Counted from the stretch's first letter, positions 34,221 through 44,114 are shown. The stretch is DNA of 64,000 bases from CAWGJF01 sp963715745 (GCA_963715745.1 OY970271.1:3410001-3474000); one strand, 5' to 3'. The notes: generated by a model from the letters alone, not told the origin. Program-made: numbers and translations.

Positions 34221-34688
34221 TCAGAAATTTTTTTTCATCCTTATGTGAGGGATTTTATCCAGCAAAACATACGATTCATTTAAAACTGCATAACCATGTT
34301 TTTCATAAAATTTTTCGGCCGTATCTCTTGAATCAATTATTATTGTATTAACCCCAAGTTTTTTAACTCTCTTTTCAAGCTCTGAAATAATCATTGAACC
34401 AATTCCCTTCCCCTGGTAATTTTCCTCTACTGCCATTGAACGGATTTGTGCTTCAGTAGCGGAATTAAAACTTGCTCTGCCTGTCCCGATAACGTCTCCG
34501 TTTTCTTCACAAACAATTAATTTTATAGATTCGTCTTTAATTTCATCATCAATATTAAGCTTTGGTCTGTTGAGCGGTGCGCGAAGAATTCTCCACCGTA
34601 AATCACAATACTTTTCAAATTCTTCTCTTGTTTGAGGAGATTTAACCAAAACTTTCAAGTTTACCTTTTCAGAATTTTTTCCCGTCAA
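34221..34688 (-). CDS. GNAT-family N-acetyltransferase
   Basis: A 155-residue protein with the acetyl-CoA-binding motif A as VEENYQGKGIGSMIISEL (about 88-105), preceded by IRSMAV and followed by RDTAEKFYEKHGYAV, the usual C-terminal motif B. Length is normal for a single-domain GNAT. The acceptor cannot be predicted. It lies 16 bases downstream of a membrane protein gene on the same strand. Confidence 0.88.
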   Translation of the reverse strand: MTGKNSEKVNLKVLVKSPQTREEFEKYCDLRWRILRAPLNRPKLNIDDEIKDESIKLIVCEENGDVIGTGRASFNSATEAQIRSMAVEENYQGKGIGSMIISELEKRVKKLGVNTIIIDSRDTAEKFYEKHGYAVLNESYVLLDKIPHIRMKKNF

Positions 34689-34704
34689 TAAAAACTAAAA
34701 TTAG

Positions 34705-35262
34705 CTAAGGTTTAATTCTCCAAGCTAAAATAAGTCCTCCGAAAAACCAGGTTATGATTGTATCTGCCACACCAACCAGAGTAAAACCAAGCGGGAAACC
34801 CAACCAATTCCAATTAGTAAAAGGAAATAGAAAACCAGCAAATAAACCCAGTAGTACTACAAATGTTACTCTTCTCCAGAAAGACGGATTCTGTGCAAGT
34901 GTCATAAAGAGTAATACCCCGGCAAGAAATGCAGTTATAAAATTCAAAATAAATCCTCTGATAAAAATTATCGGCTCCATTGGGGCAGTACCATTCGGAT
35001 AATAAACCATAAAAGTTATAAGCGGGCCGGACTCATGTTTTATTGTCCATTCCTCCATGGCAGATTCTGATTCATCCATCGGATAACCAGGATACATATA
35101 AATGCCGGGTTCATGCATAACTGCTTTCATATGCATAATTTCAGTTTCGTCGGGAAAATTTTTTATATCTATGTTATGCCATCCCAACACAGCCCATGAA
35201 ATAAACGACCAGATGAAAATTACAATTGCGGCTATCAGTGCAGGTAAAACAATCTTCTTCAT
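34705..35262 (-). CDS. Hypothetical membrane protein
   Basis: A 185-residue protein with an N-terminal transmembrane helix (about 5-27), an extracytoplasmic loop of about 75 residues rich in Met, Glu, Pro and Tyr, and three C-terminal helices (about 105-125, 132-150, 155-180). GGGAGGATGCTATG gives a clear ribosome-binding site. I recognise no family by name. It may be co-transcribed with the GNAT gene. Confidence 0.7.
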   Translation of the reverse strand: MKKIVLPALIAAIVIFIWSFISWAVLGWHNIDIKNFPDETEIMHMKAVMHEPGIYMYPGYPMDESESAMEEWTIKHESGPLITFMVYYPNGTAPMEPIIFIRGFILNFITAFLAGVLLFMTLAQNPSFWRRVTFVVLLGLFAGFLFPFTNWNWLGFPLGFTLVGVADTIITWFFGGLILAWRIKP

Positions 35263-35294
35263 AGCATCCTCCCGGTTAGTTATGATATTATTAT

Positions 35295-36584
35295 TTAATT
35301 TTCAGAATCGTCAACAGCTCGATTTAAAATTGATTGCGGCAAAGATTTAGATGTTTTAGCTCCAAGCTTTTTAATTTTTTCTGCACGATTAACGAGGTTT
35401 CCTGAACCCTCTGAAAGTTTTTTCATTGCATCAACATAACTAGTTTTTGCCTGATCCATTCTTTCACCAACACTTTTAAGATCGTCAATAAAACCAACAA
35501 ACTTATCATACAATGCACCGGACTGTTTTGCTATTTCAATCACATTCTGGTTTTGATATTCCTGCTTCCAGATGTTTGCGATTGTTCTGAGAGTTGCAAG
35601 CAAAGTTGAAGGACTTACAATTACAATGTTTTTTTCATAAGCATCAACATAAAGATTTTCACCAAATTGAATTGCAAGACTGAACGCGGGTTCAATCGGG
35701 ATAAACATCAGGACAAAATCAAGTGAGCCTTCACTAAAAAGATTCTGATATTTTTTATCACTTAATTCTTTAATATGTTTTTTTACCGAATCAATGAATG
35801 AACGCAAGTTTATATTTTTTTCTTCTTCGGTTTCAGCAGATACAAATCTTTCATAATGAACGAGAGAAACTTTTGAATCAATAATTATTTTTTTGTTTTC
35901 GGGAAGATGAACAATCACGTCCGGTCTTCTTCTGCCTTCTTCCGTTGTAAAGCTTTCCTGTACAGTATACTCTTCACCTTTTCTTAAACCGGATCTTTCA
36001 AGAATTCTTTCAAGCTGTATTTCTCCCCAGTCGCCTTGAGTTTTTGTATCTCCTTTTAAAGCTTTTACAAGATTCTGTGCATCCTGGCTCATCTGCTGGT
36101 TTAGTTCTTTAAGATTGAAAAGCTGCTGTCGCAAAGATGCAAACCTGTCAATGCTTTCCTTGTTTGTCTCTTCAACCTTGCTTTGAAACTCAGATATTTT
36201 TTCCCTGAGAGGGTTTAGAATTTCCGAAAGATTTGCTTTGCTCTGTTCAGAAAACTTATTTGTTTTTTCTTCAAAGATTTTGTTTGCAAGATTTTCAAAT
36301 TCTTTTGTGAATTTTTGCTGAAGTTCTTCCAGCTCGCCTTTTTGTTCTGTAAGTTTTTGTTGAAGATTATTGTAATCTGATTGAAGCGAAGATAATTTAG
36401 AATTTAATTCGAGAACTTTATTTCTCTCTGTGGCAAGATTAGTTTCAAGTTCCTTTTTGTTTTGTTCGAGAAGTGATGCACGCTCTTCAATTTTTCCAGA
36501 GCCGCTTTTTGCTTTAAATGTTGCAATCAGCAATCCAAAAATTAGCCCGATTACAAGACCAGTAATTATAAATATGATTTCCAT
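35295..36584 (-). CDS. rmuC: RmuC-family DNA recombination protein
   Basis: The 429-residue protein has an N-terminal transmembrane helix (about 4-22), a long coiled coil (about 30-200) and the RmuC nuclease-like domain (about 180-400), recognised by GDTKTQGDWGEIQLERILERSGLRKGEEY, RRRPDVIVHLPENKKIIIDSKV and FVLMFIPIEPAFSLA. The Asp and the D-S-K are consistent with a PD-(D/E)XK core. RmuC limits inversions at short inverted repeats in E. coli. Single gene here, divergent from the MscS gene. Confidence 0.93.
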   Translation of the reverse strand: MEIIFIITGLVIGLIFGLLIATFKAKSGSGKIEERASLLEQNKKELETNLATERNKVLELNSKLSSLQSDYNNLQQKLTEQKGELEELQQKFTKEFENLANKIFEEKTNKFSEQSKANLSEILNPLREKISEFQSKVEETNKESIDRFASLRQQLFNLKELNQQMSQDAQNLVKALKGDTKTQGDWGEIQLERILERSGLRKGEEYTVQESFTTEEGRRRPDVIVHLPENKKIIIDSKVSLVHYERFVSAETEEEKNINLRSFIDSVKKHIKELSDKKYQNLFSEGSLDFVLMFIPIEPAFSLAIQFGENLYVDAYEKNIVIVSPSTLLATLRTIANIWKQEYQNQNVIEIAKQSGALYDKFVGFIDDLKSVGERMDQAKTSYVDAMKKLSEGSGNLVNRAEKIKKLGAKTSKSLPQSILNRAVDDSEN

Positions 36585-36753
36585 TCAGTGATTTCCATTT
36601 CCGATTTGACCGGTAAATTACTAAAATTTAATCAATCAATTAATTACAGTTGAATTTTTCCCAGTATGACATTGAGGATGTTTCGATTAATCAAAAATAT
36701 TCGTAAATAAAGATCCAATTCTTTAAGTTTTTTAACTGTTCAACTAATACACA

Positions 36754-37668
36754 ATGAATAAATGGATTCAAAATTTCATTGGAATTTCACCTGACATTCA
36801 GGATAAAATCCTGATTTCCTTTATTATAATTATTTTAGTTGGAATTCTAAGAAAGCTCACCGTAAAATTTCTGATAAATAAAATTGACGATGCAAACCTC
36901 AGATACCAATGGAGAAAAATTTCGCTGTACATAGGCGTTTTCATTGTAATTTTATTTTTATCAAGCACCTGGCTGGGATTTATTGGTTCGATCGGAACCT
37001 TTCTTGGTTTGGTTTCTGCCGGTATTGCCATTGCACTGAAAGATCCGCTGGTAAACATCGTTGCCTGGCTTTTTATACTCATTCGTCAGCCATTTAAAGT
37101 TGGTGATAGAATACAAATTGGCGATAATGCCGGAGATATAATTGACATCAGAATTTTCCAGTTCTCGATGATTGAAATCGGTAACTGGGTTGATGCAGAC
37201 CAAAGCACCGGCAGGGTTCTTCATATGCCGAACGGACTTGTATTTACGCAACCGCAGGCAAATTACACAACGGGTTTTGTTCACATCTGGCATGAAATTC
37301 CTATTCTTGTAACTTTTGAAAGCAACTGGAAGAAGGCAAAGAAACTTCTTACTGATATTGTAACCAAAGATACTATGGATATTACAGAAGAAGCAGAGAG
37401 GCAAATAAAATATGCAGCAAAAAAATATTTGATTTTTTATTCAAAGCTCACACCAATTGTTTATACTACAGTAAAGGATAGCGGGGTGTTATTAACTTTA
37501 AGGTTTCTATGTGAACCGCGCAAGAGAAGATCAACAGAAGAATTAATCCTTGAAGAAGTGCTTGAAGTTTTTGCTCAACACGATGATATTGATTTTGCTT
37601 ATCCCACAACCAGATTTTATAATAATCTTGGTGAAGGAAAAGAAGGAACGAAACCAAAAGAGAAATAA
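36754..37668 (+). CDS. MscS-family mechanosensitive ion channel
   Basis: A 304-residue membrane protein with about three N-terminal helices and the conserved pore helix and beta domain: FLGLVSAGIAIALKDPLVNIVAWLFILIRQPFKVGDRIQIGDNAGDI (about 85-130 in all). The C-terminal soluble part ends in a charged tail. It is predicted to release osmolytes on hypo-osmotic shock. Single gene on the plus strand. Confidence 0.88.
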   Translation: MNKWIQNFIGISPDIQDKILISFIIIILVGILRKLTVKFLINKIDDANLRYQWRKISLYIGVFIVILFLSSTWLGFIGSIGTFLGLVSAGIAIALKDPLVNIVAWLFILIRQPFKVGDRIQIGDNAGDIIDIRIFQFSMIEIGNWVDADQSTGRVLHMPNGLVFTQPQANYTTGFVHIWHEIPILVTFESNWKKAKKLLTDIVTKDTMDITEEAERQIKYAAKKYLIFYSKLTPIVYTTVKDSGVLLTLRFLCEPRKRRSTEELILEEVLEVFAQHDDIDFAYPTTRFYNNLGEGKEGTKPKEK

Positions 37669-37785
37669 GTTCACGCCAAGACGCTAAGATTAAAAACGAA
37701 TGGAACACTGATTTGACTGATGCATCTGATTAAAACTGATTTGATCTGAGCAAATCCGTAGTATCCGTTTAATCCGTGATCTATT
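37669..37785. repeat. Decayed dispersed intergenic repeat
   Basis: Between two convergent genes. The plus strand begins TTCACGCCAAGACGCTAAG and later has low-complexity direct repeats built on CTGATTTGA/CTGATTAAAACTGATTTGATC and ATCCGTAGTATCCGTTTAATCCGTGATC. Such CGCxAAGxCGC and ATCCGTG strings are common as intergenic debris in Bacteroidota relatives. A similar CACGCAGAGATCGCTAAG string recurs at 44252 and 48488. Confidence 0.5.
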
Positions 37786-37787
37786 TA

Positions 37788-39311
37788 TTACTCTAATGAA
37801 CCAACAACTTTTTCAACCTCTTCTAAAATCTCGCAAGACTTCACAAGCTCTTTCATTTTGTTATGATCAGGGTAAAGCGGACGATCAATATCAAGAAATT
37901 TTACATGTTTTCTGATCACTTCTTTTGCTTTTGCAACTCCATCTCCCGGTTTGTGATCACGCAGATCGAGAGCCTGAGCAGCTGCCATAAATTCAATTCC
38001 CAAAACTCCGTAAGCGTTATCGAGAATTTGTCCATTTTTAATTGCAGTATTCATCCCCATCGAAACAAAATCTTCCTGGTCAGCAGCGGCAGGAATCGAT
38101 TGAATAGAAGCCGGCATTGACAAAATTCTCTGCTCAACAATGAGTGAGTCGGCGGTGTACTGGCTTAACATTAATCCCGAAAACATTCCCGCACCTTTAG
38201 TAAGGAATGGTGGAAGTCCGACACTGAGAGCGGGATTGTTCAACCTGTTCATTCTTCTTTCACTTAACACACAAATCATTGTAACAGCAGCACCAATCAT
38301 ATCCATCGGCAGCGAAATTGGAGTTCCCTGGAAGTTTGCGCCGGTTAAAGTAATATTATCTTCCGGAATAAAAATCGGGTTATCACCAACTCCGTTAAGC
38401 TCAATTTCAATTTGTGATTTCGCCCATGCAACAGCATCGTGTGCTGCACCAATTACCTGAGGAGTCGAGCGCATAGAATAAGCATCCTGAACTTTTTGTT
38501 TCATCTTTCCCGTTAACAGATCACTGCTCTCAATTAATTTTTTAATCGTACGACTGCTTCTTACCGCACCGGGAAACCCTCTTAGTTTATGAAGTCTTTC
38601 ATCATAAGGTTTCATATTTGCATAAAGAGCTTCGAGTGACATCGCCGCAGCAATTTCGGCTTGCTTTAACCAGCGGTTGATATCAAAAATATGAAGTGCA
38701 CCAATTGCAGTCATAAAATTACTGCCGTTAATAACTGAGAGTCCGTCTCTTGCCATAAGCCCGGGAACTTTTATTCCGGCTTTTTCAAAAGCAACTTTGC
38801 CCGGTAATCTTTCATTATTATAATAAGCTTCCCCTTCTCCCATCATCAGCAAAGCAATTTGCGACATTGGAGCCAAATCTCCACACGCACCGACTGAACC
38901 TTTTTGACAAACAACCGGGGTAACATTTTTGTTTAACATATCTACAAGCGTCTGTGTTATTTCAAGTCTGCAGCCGGAGTTTCCGTGTGCATGAACATTT
39001 ATTCTTCCGGCAATTGCACCACGAACGTGCTCAACCGGCATCGGGTCACCGATTCCTGCTGAGTGGTTATAGATAAGATATTTCTGAAAATCTTTTACCT
39101 GCTCGTCATTTAAAACAACTTCGGAAAATTCACCAATACCGGTGTTGATGCCATACATAATTTCGTGATTCTCGATTTTCTTTTCGAGCATAGCACGGCA
39201 GGTTTTTATTCTTTCAATTGCGTCTGTGCTTAGTTCTACTTTTTCATTGAACCGGGTAATACGAACTAATTTTTCTACTGTTAATCCCGATCCGTTTAAT
39301 GTAATAGCCAT
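37788..39311 (-). CDS. hutH: Histidine ammonia-lyase family protein (Cys-type MIO triad)
   Basis: The 507-residue protein belongs to the aromatic amino acid lyase family. The MIO cofactor normally forms from Ala-Ser-Gly; here the motif reads GSVGACGDLAP, with Cys (codon TGT at 38883-38885) at residue 143, exactly the position of Ser143 in well-studied HutH. Other family signatures: YGINTGIGEFSEV near 53-65, NHSAGIGDPMP near 92, and QEDFVSMGMNTA near 415. The likely activity is histidine to urocanate, but no other hut gene is nearby, so tyrosine or phenylalanine lyase or aminomutase activity is not excluded. It is a single leftward gene ahead of hflX. Confidence 0.82.
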   Translation of the reverse strand: MAITLNGSGLTVEKLVRITRFNEKVELSTDAIERIKTCRAMLEKKIENHEIMYGINTGIGEFSEVVLNDEQVKDFQKYLIYNHSAGIGDPMPVEHVRGAIAGRINVHAHGNSGCRLEITQTLVDMLNKNVTPVVCQKGSVGACGDLAPMSQIALLMMGEGEAYYNNERLPGKVAFEKAGIKVPGLMARDGLSVINGSNFMTAIGALHIFDINRWLKQAEIAAAMSLEALYANMKPYDERLHKLRGFPGAVRSSRTIKKLIESSDLLTGKMKQKVQDAYSMRSTPQVIGAAHDAVAWAKSQIEIELNGVGDNPIFIPEDNITLTGANFQGTPISLPMDMIGAAVTMICVLSERRMNRLNNPALSVGLPPFLTKGAGMFSGLMLSQYTADSLIVEQRILSMPASIQSIPAAADQEDFVSMGMNTAIKNGQILDNAYGVLGIEFMAAAQALDLRDHKPGDGVAKAKEVIRKHVKFLDIDRPLYPDHNKMKELVKSCEILEEVEKVVGSLE

Positions 39312-39389
39312 AACACCTCTGTAAAAAGATAAATTTTTAGTAAGGAAATTTAATGATTAAGAATGAAATTTATTGACAGGATGAAAGAA

Positions 39390-40664
39390 TTATTTAGCAG
39401 TTTGCAACAACAATTTGCTAATTTTTTCTGAATTCTCTTTGCTTGTTCTGTAAGTGATATTCATTTTATCATCATTATAATTTATTGAAATCACATCGGC
39501 AAGCTCATGGATTTTTGCAGCGGTTTTGGAATCACCCAGTTCCAGGTTTACTGCTTCTTCAACAAAAGAGTTCTCAATGATATTTGTGATTTTTTCAACC
39601 AGGCTTTTAATATTTATTCCTTTTAATGCAGATAAAACCACACTTCCGGAGTAGTGGTTCAACACATAATCTATCCTCGATTTGTCTTCAACTTTATCGA
39701 CTTTATTGAAAACTTTTATTTCAATTTTTTCTTTTCTTCCGAATTCGTTCAGGGTTTCATCAACAACTTTTATGTGATCTTCATAAAACTCGTGTGAAAG
39801 ATCGACCAAATGTAAAATGATATCAGCCTCTCTGACTTCGTTCAAAGTGCTTTTAAAAGAAGCAACCAGATGCGGCGGCAGCTTCCTGATAAATCCAACT
39901 GTATCACTGATTAATATTCTTTTATTATTGTGCAGATTTACTTCGCGTGTTGTGGAATCAAGCGTTGCAAATAATTTATCTTCTGCAAAAGCGTCAGCTT
40001 TAGTCAAAAGATTAAACAATGTTGATTTACCGGCATTCGTGTACCCAGCAAGTGCTATCCGCAAAAAATCTTTTCTTCCTTTGCTTTGTGTTGTCCTGCT
40101 TGATTCAATTTTTTTCAATTTCTCTTTTAAATGGCTTATTCTGTTGCGAATCATTCGTCTGTCAGTTTCAATCTGTGTTTCACCCGGACCTTTAGTCCCG
40201 ATTCCGCCGTACTGCTTTGAAAGGTGTGTCCACGCTCTGGTCAATCTCGGAAGTAAATACTGAAGCTGTGCAAGCTCGACCTGTGTTTTGGCTTCTTTCG
40301 ATTTTGCCCTGGATGCAAAAATATCAAGTATCAATCCGCTGCGGTCGACAATTTTCCTGTCAAAAAGTCTTTCAAGGTTTCTTACCTGGACCGGCGTCAG
40401 ATCATCATCAAAGATTACAATATTAATATCATTCAACTCGGCGAGTGCTGCAAGTTCTTCAGCTTTTCCTTTGCCGATATAAAATGCCGGATCTATGCTG
40501 CTTTTTGATTGAATGATTTTGAAAATTGTATTCGCACCGGCAGTGTTTGTTAATTCTTCAAGCTCTGAAATATGTTCTTCTGCAATTGCCTTGCTAGTTC
40601 CTGAAGTCTGAAGCGCAACAAGCATAGCCCTTTCAATTGTATTTGATTTTATTTCTATCATCAA
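39390..40664 (-). CDS. hflX: GTPase HflX
   Basis: The 424-residue ribosome-associated GTPase has the HflX N-terminal domain (VQVRNLERLFDRKIVDRSGLILDIFASRA), the family's glycine-rich linker KQYGGIGTKGPGETQIETDRR (about 160-180), and the G motifs GYTNAGKSTLFNLL (about 212), DTVGFIRKLPPHLVASF and NKVD. HflX splits stalled ribosomes after stress. Its start overlaps the stop of the BatA-like gene by four bases. Confidence 0.95.
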   Translation of the reverse strand: MMIEIKSNTIERAMLVALQTSGTSKAIAEEHISELEELTNTAGANTIFKIIQSKSSIDPAFYIGKGKAEELAALAELNDINIVIFDDDLTPVQVRNLERLFDRKIVDRSGLILDIFASRAKSKEAKTQVELAQLQYLLPRLTRAWTHLSKQYGGIGTKGPGETQIETDRRMIRNRISHLKEKLKKIESSRTTQSKGRKDFLRIALAGYTNAGKSTLFNLLTKADAFAEDKLFATLDSTTREVNLHNNKRILISDTVGFIRKLPPHLVASFKSTLNEVREADIILHLVDLSHEFYEDHIKVVDETLNEFGRKEKIEIKVFNKVDKVEDKSRIDYVLNHYSGSVVLSALKGINIKSLVEKITNIIENSFVEEAVNLELGDSKTAAKIHELADVISINYNDDKMNITYRTSKENSEKISKLLLQTAK

Positions 40665-42757
40665 TTTTGAATTCCAGCCATATCTTTTTTAGAACTTCTA
40701 GCAACAGCCATTTCAATTAAAGCAAGAATCAATGCAATCAAAACAAAATAACGCCAGAGTTCCGAGCCAAATCTTGCCTGCAAAATAATCTGTGTCGGGT
40801 CATCGGATTTATTTATTTCAATTACTTTTCCGTTAAAGTTTATTTTGTTCAGATAATCCTCAAACTCACCGGATGAAATATATTTAGTAACAGATTCTTT
40901 TGGATCAGTATTGACAGAAACAGTCTTTAACAATTTATCAGAGGAGTAAAATTTATAATTACCCGGTTCTTCATCATTTGTAAAAGCTAAATTATTTGAA
41001 GCATTTTTATCTGAAATATTTTCCAGTTCTTCCAATCCATCCGGTTTTTTAATTTTAATTTGGGGCAAAGTTCTTTTTGAAACGTCAACATTAATTATTT
41101 CGCCACAAATATAATTTTGAGTAAACCTGTTGTCTGAATACAGAAAGTAAACCATCCTGTTCATCAAAGGAGCAAAAATGCTGGTTACCGGAAAATCACT
41201 CCAGCTTAAAACAGGTGAAACATTGAAAAGCATTACTTTCCCGTTTTTAATATCATACTCACCTAGCAGAGAGGATCCGTCCAGCAAACCGATTATATTT
41301 TTTCCTTTTCCCTGTGTTGAAATCTTCAAATATTTTTTAATCGAAGGTGATTCGATTTCTACATTCTTATCTTTCTGGAAAATATCTTTGAATAAAGGAT
41401 TTTGCAGATCAATTTTTCCCAATTCGACATTTTGATTTGCATTTCCTACTGTAATAATTTTTTCAGCAACAGGTAAATTCAATTTTGATAAAATCAGATT
41501 GAATTTTTTTTCTTCAGATGTGGAAGAAGGAAACAAAACCAGTCCACCTTCTTTATCCAGAAATTCATAAAACAGATTTGCATTCAACGGATTTCCCACA
41601 GAAAAAATAACTTTATAATTATTTAACTGTGTCGATAAAATTTTATCAAAACTTTTCTGTTCTATTTTGAAAACTCCTGAAGCATTTGCGCTGTTGAGTG
41701 CGAGATTTAAAAATCTTATATCGTTTTCATTTTCATAAAGAATTAAAACAGGAATTGATTCGGGAATATTTATCGAAGCAAATCTTTTGTTGTCATAATT
41801 AATGGCATCATCTTCAATTTCAACTGATACATCCTGCTGACCTTTTACATCTATTGTTGTTGAAAGCTCAACTTCCTTTGTTTCTCCTGGATTCAGGTTA
41901 ACACTTGTTTGTGCTTTTCTTTCTGATGCAACAAAAAGTGACACAACAAGATTCTCCACATTCCGATCTGAATGATTTGTAATCTGTGCAGAAATGTCAA
42001 CAGGTTTACCCGGTTCAAAAATCACTGTCTTAACTTCGGCTTTATCAACAGAAATATTATTCACATCATTTCCGGAATATGAGACAAAATAGAGATTCAC
42101 ATCTTTAGAAAGAGCTTCGCCTAAATCAGTAAGTTGATCCTGCTGTGCAATTTTTATTTTCTGAAAATCCGAAAGAATATAAATTTCTTTATTGAAGTTT
42201 TTAGATTCATCCAGAATCTCAGCAGATTTAATTAAAGCGTGATTAATATCTCCGCTTACATAATTAATTTTCAACTTAGCAAGCTTTTCAATTTCTCCGC
42301 CAATGTTATTAGTGAGTTTTGAAGAATTATCCGGTTGTGAAACCAGCACAACGCTTATTTCATCTCCTTCTTCCAGCTTGCTGATTATTTTTTTCATCAT
42401 CTGTTTTGCCTGGTTAAAATACGATCCCTGCTGATCAATAACCGACATACTAAAAGTATCATCAAGAATAAAAACTACCGAAGTTTTTGCTGCGGAAGTT
42501 GTGCCCCCAATCGAAACTCCTTCAAGTGTTGGTCGAGCGAAAGCAGTTACAATCATAAGTATAATTAATATTCTCAAAGCAAGCAGAAGCCATTGCTTAA
42601 TTTTTATTTTCCTGATTTTATTCCTTTGAAGCTCTTTAAGAAATTTCAAAGTGCTGAAGTCAATTTTCTTCAGCTTCCTTAAATTTAAAAGATGAATCAG
42701 AACCGGGATAGATGCAGCAAGCAGTCCGGATAAAACCGCCGGGTTTAGAAAAGTCAT
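40661..42757 (-). CDS. BatA-type N-terminal and von Willebrand A domain membrane protein
   Basis: The 698-residue protein begins with the BatA N-terminal domain, FLNPAVLSGLLAASIPVLIHLLNLRK, with transmembrane helices at about 5-25 and 55-75 and one more near the C-terminus (about 665-685). A vWA-like domain (about 90-270) has SVVFILDDTFSMS as a MIDAS-like motif. The rest (about 270-650) has Ig-like strands and a glutamine-amidotransferase-like segment. Similar proteins act with MoxR ATPases and DUF58 proteins in the envelope, and with DUF4159/DUF4175 proteins found here at 29596-33637. Coupled to hflX by a four-base overlap. Confidence 0.82.
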   Translation of the reverse strand: MTFLNPAVLSGLLAASIPVLIHLLNLRKLKKIDFSTLKFLKELQRNKIRKIKIKQWLLLALRILIILMIVTAFARPTLEGVSIGGTTSAAKTSVVFILDDTFSMSVIDQQGSYFNQAKQMMKKIISKLEEGDEISVVLVSQPDNSSKLTNNIGGEIEKLAKLKINYVSGDINHALIKSAEILDESKNFNKEIYILSDFQKIKIAQQDQLTDLGEALSKDVNLYFVSYSGNDVNNISVDKAEVKTVIFEPGKPVDISAQITNHSDRNVENLVVSLFVASERKAQTSVNLNPGETKEVELSTTIDVKGQQDVSVEIEDDAINYDNKRFASINIPESIPVLILYENENDIRFLNLALNSANASGVFKIEQKSFDKILSTQLNNYKVIFSVGNPLNANLFYEFLDKEGGLVLFPSSTSEEKKFNLILSKLNLPVAEKIITVGNANQNVELGKIDLQNPLFKDIFQKDKNVEIESPSIKKYLKISTQGKGKNIIGLLDGSSLLGEYDIKNGKVMLFNVSPVLSWSDFPVTSIFAPLMNRMVYFLYSDNRFTQNYICGEIINVDVSKRTLPQIKIKKPDGLEELENISDKNASNNLAFTNDEEPGNYKFYSSDKLLKTVSVNTDPKESVTKYISSGEFEDYLNKINFNGKVIEINKSDDPTQIILQARFGSELWRYFVLIALILALIEMAVARSSKKDMAGIQN

Positions 42758-42956
42758 TCTTCCTTTCTTTTTAAAATGAAAAATAATAATAAGTGTACCT
42801 TGAAACTATACAATCAATTTTCCTGTTTCAATTCCGATTTTTTTTATAAAGTTAATTTAAATTCTATCATTACTAAAAGAGACCGGACTTTAATACATTT
42901 TGAATTTTAATATTGTTAATTTAACTTTGTGTTAAAACACACAAAAGAATGCGATA

Positions 42957-43430
42957 ATGGGCGAAATATTAAAGAAAAGACTCAAGCAGGAAAAATTTGA
43001 TAATCTCGAGCACGAATCGATTTTAAATATTCTGGTTACATCAAATTTCATTAATACATTGGTTGAAAAAATTTGTTCTGAATATAACATCACGCTTTCA
43101 CAGTTTAATGTTTTAAGAATTTTAAACGGAAAATATCCTGAAGGTTACGCGCGTTGTGATATAATCAGCAGAATGATAAATCCTTCGCCGGATGTAACAA
43201 GGTTAATTGACAGACTTATTAAAGATGGTTTCGTTGAAAGATTTAATTCCACGGAAGATAGAAGACTTTCTTTGGCAAGAATAACTGAAAAAGGCAGAGA
43301 CTTATTGAAAGAAGTAAATCCTGAAATCAGGAAACTGCAGATTTCATTATTCAAAAATTTTAACAAGGAAGAAAAGAAAAATATTTCAGTTCTATTAGAG
43401 AAGCTTTACAAGCAGGAAATTCAGATTTGA
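42957..43430 (+). CDS. MarR-family transcriptional regulator
   Basis: A 157-residue winged-helix regulator. The recognition region reads NPSPDVTRLIDRLIKDGFVERFNSTEDRRLSLARITEKGRDLL (about 78-120 in all), the MarR helix and wing. The target and ligand are unknown. It is flanked by two leftward genes. The upstream spacer (42758-42956) is AT-rich and contains TTAACTTTGTGTTAAAACACAC as a possible promoter or operator zone. Confidence 0.9.
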   Translation: MGEILKKRLKQEKFDNLEHESILNILVTSNFINTLVEKICSEYNITLSQFNVLRILNGKYPEGYARCDIISRMINPSPDVTRLIDRLIKDGFVERFNSTEDRRLSLARITEKGRDLLKEVNPEIRKLQISLFKNFNKEEKKNISVLLEKLYKQEIQI

Positions 43431-43490
43431 TATTAGTTTTAATTAATTAACGTCCACCACAGGATAGGAATTTCTGATTAAGCGATCAGA

Positions 43491-44114
43491 TTACTTGATA
43501 ACCATCATCTTCTTTATTGAAACGTACTTGTCTGCTATAAATCGATAAATATACATTCCGCTTGCAAGGTTTGATGCATTAAATTTTACTTCTTTATAAC
43601 CTGCTTCCTGCTCTCCATTTACAAGTGTTGCTACTTCACTGCCAAGTACATCATAAATTTTTAAAGTAACTTTTGCATCTGCCGGGAGCTGGTATTGTAT
43701 TGTCGTTGTCGGGTTGAAAGGATTTGGATAGTTCTGTTCGAGCTTAAATTCTTTTGGTGCTGAATAATTGAAGATAAACGACTTCAACATCATTATTCCT
43801 TCATTGCTTTTTATCATAAAATCAATTGTGTCTTTCTTATTCACAGGTGCATCTCTGTTTATATCAAAAGTAAAAGTCGCTTTTTTCTCAGCCTTTGATT
43901 CAATCAGCTCAATGGTTTTTGTTTCTTCTTTGAAATTCAAAGCAGTCGCTTTTCTTGTAAGTACTACATTTACGTTAGTAGCAGAATTCCCTTCTGAAAC
44001 ATTTGCAACCGTCAGCGTGATCTCATTTCCTTTAGTGCCGGGTTTTATCTCATAGACTTCTTGTGAATAAACCGTCCCGAGGGTTAATAGTGTTATTAGT
44101 AATATAATTTTCAT
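43491..44114 (-). CDS. Short secreted protein with Ig-like domain and T9SS sorting domain (copy B)
   Basis: A 207-residue protein: signal peptide (MKIILLITLLTLGTVYSQ), one Ig/CARDB-like beta-sandwich (about 20-118; KPGTKGNEITLTVANVSEG), and a T9SS sorting domain (about 122-207; EQNYPNPFNPTTTIQYQLP, ending KKMMVIK). It is a close paralogue of the 210-residue protein at 47767-48399. Each closes its half of the tandem duplication. With no other domain, it may be a small surface adaptor. No strong terminator follows; CTGAT-N7-ATCAG lies just past the stop. Confidence 0.85.
   Translation of the reverse strand: MKIILLITLLTLGTVYSQEVYEIKPGTKGNEITLTVANVSEGNSATNVNVVLTRKATALNFKEETKTIELIESKAEKKATFTFDINRDAPVNKKDTIDFMIKSNEGIMMLKSFIFNYSAPKEFKLEQNYPNPFNPTTTIQYQLPADAKVTLKIYDVLGSEVATLVNGEQEAGYKEVKFNASNLASGMYIYRFIADKYVSIKKMMVIK

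Noticed and set aside
43471..43490. CTGATTAAGCGATCAG after the copy B T9SS gene as terminator
   Set aside because: Short AT-rich stem with no U run in the leftward direction; too weak to call.
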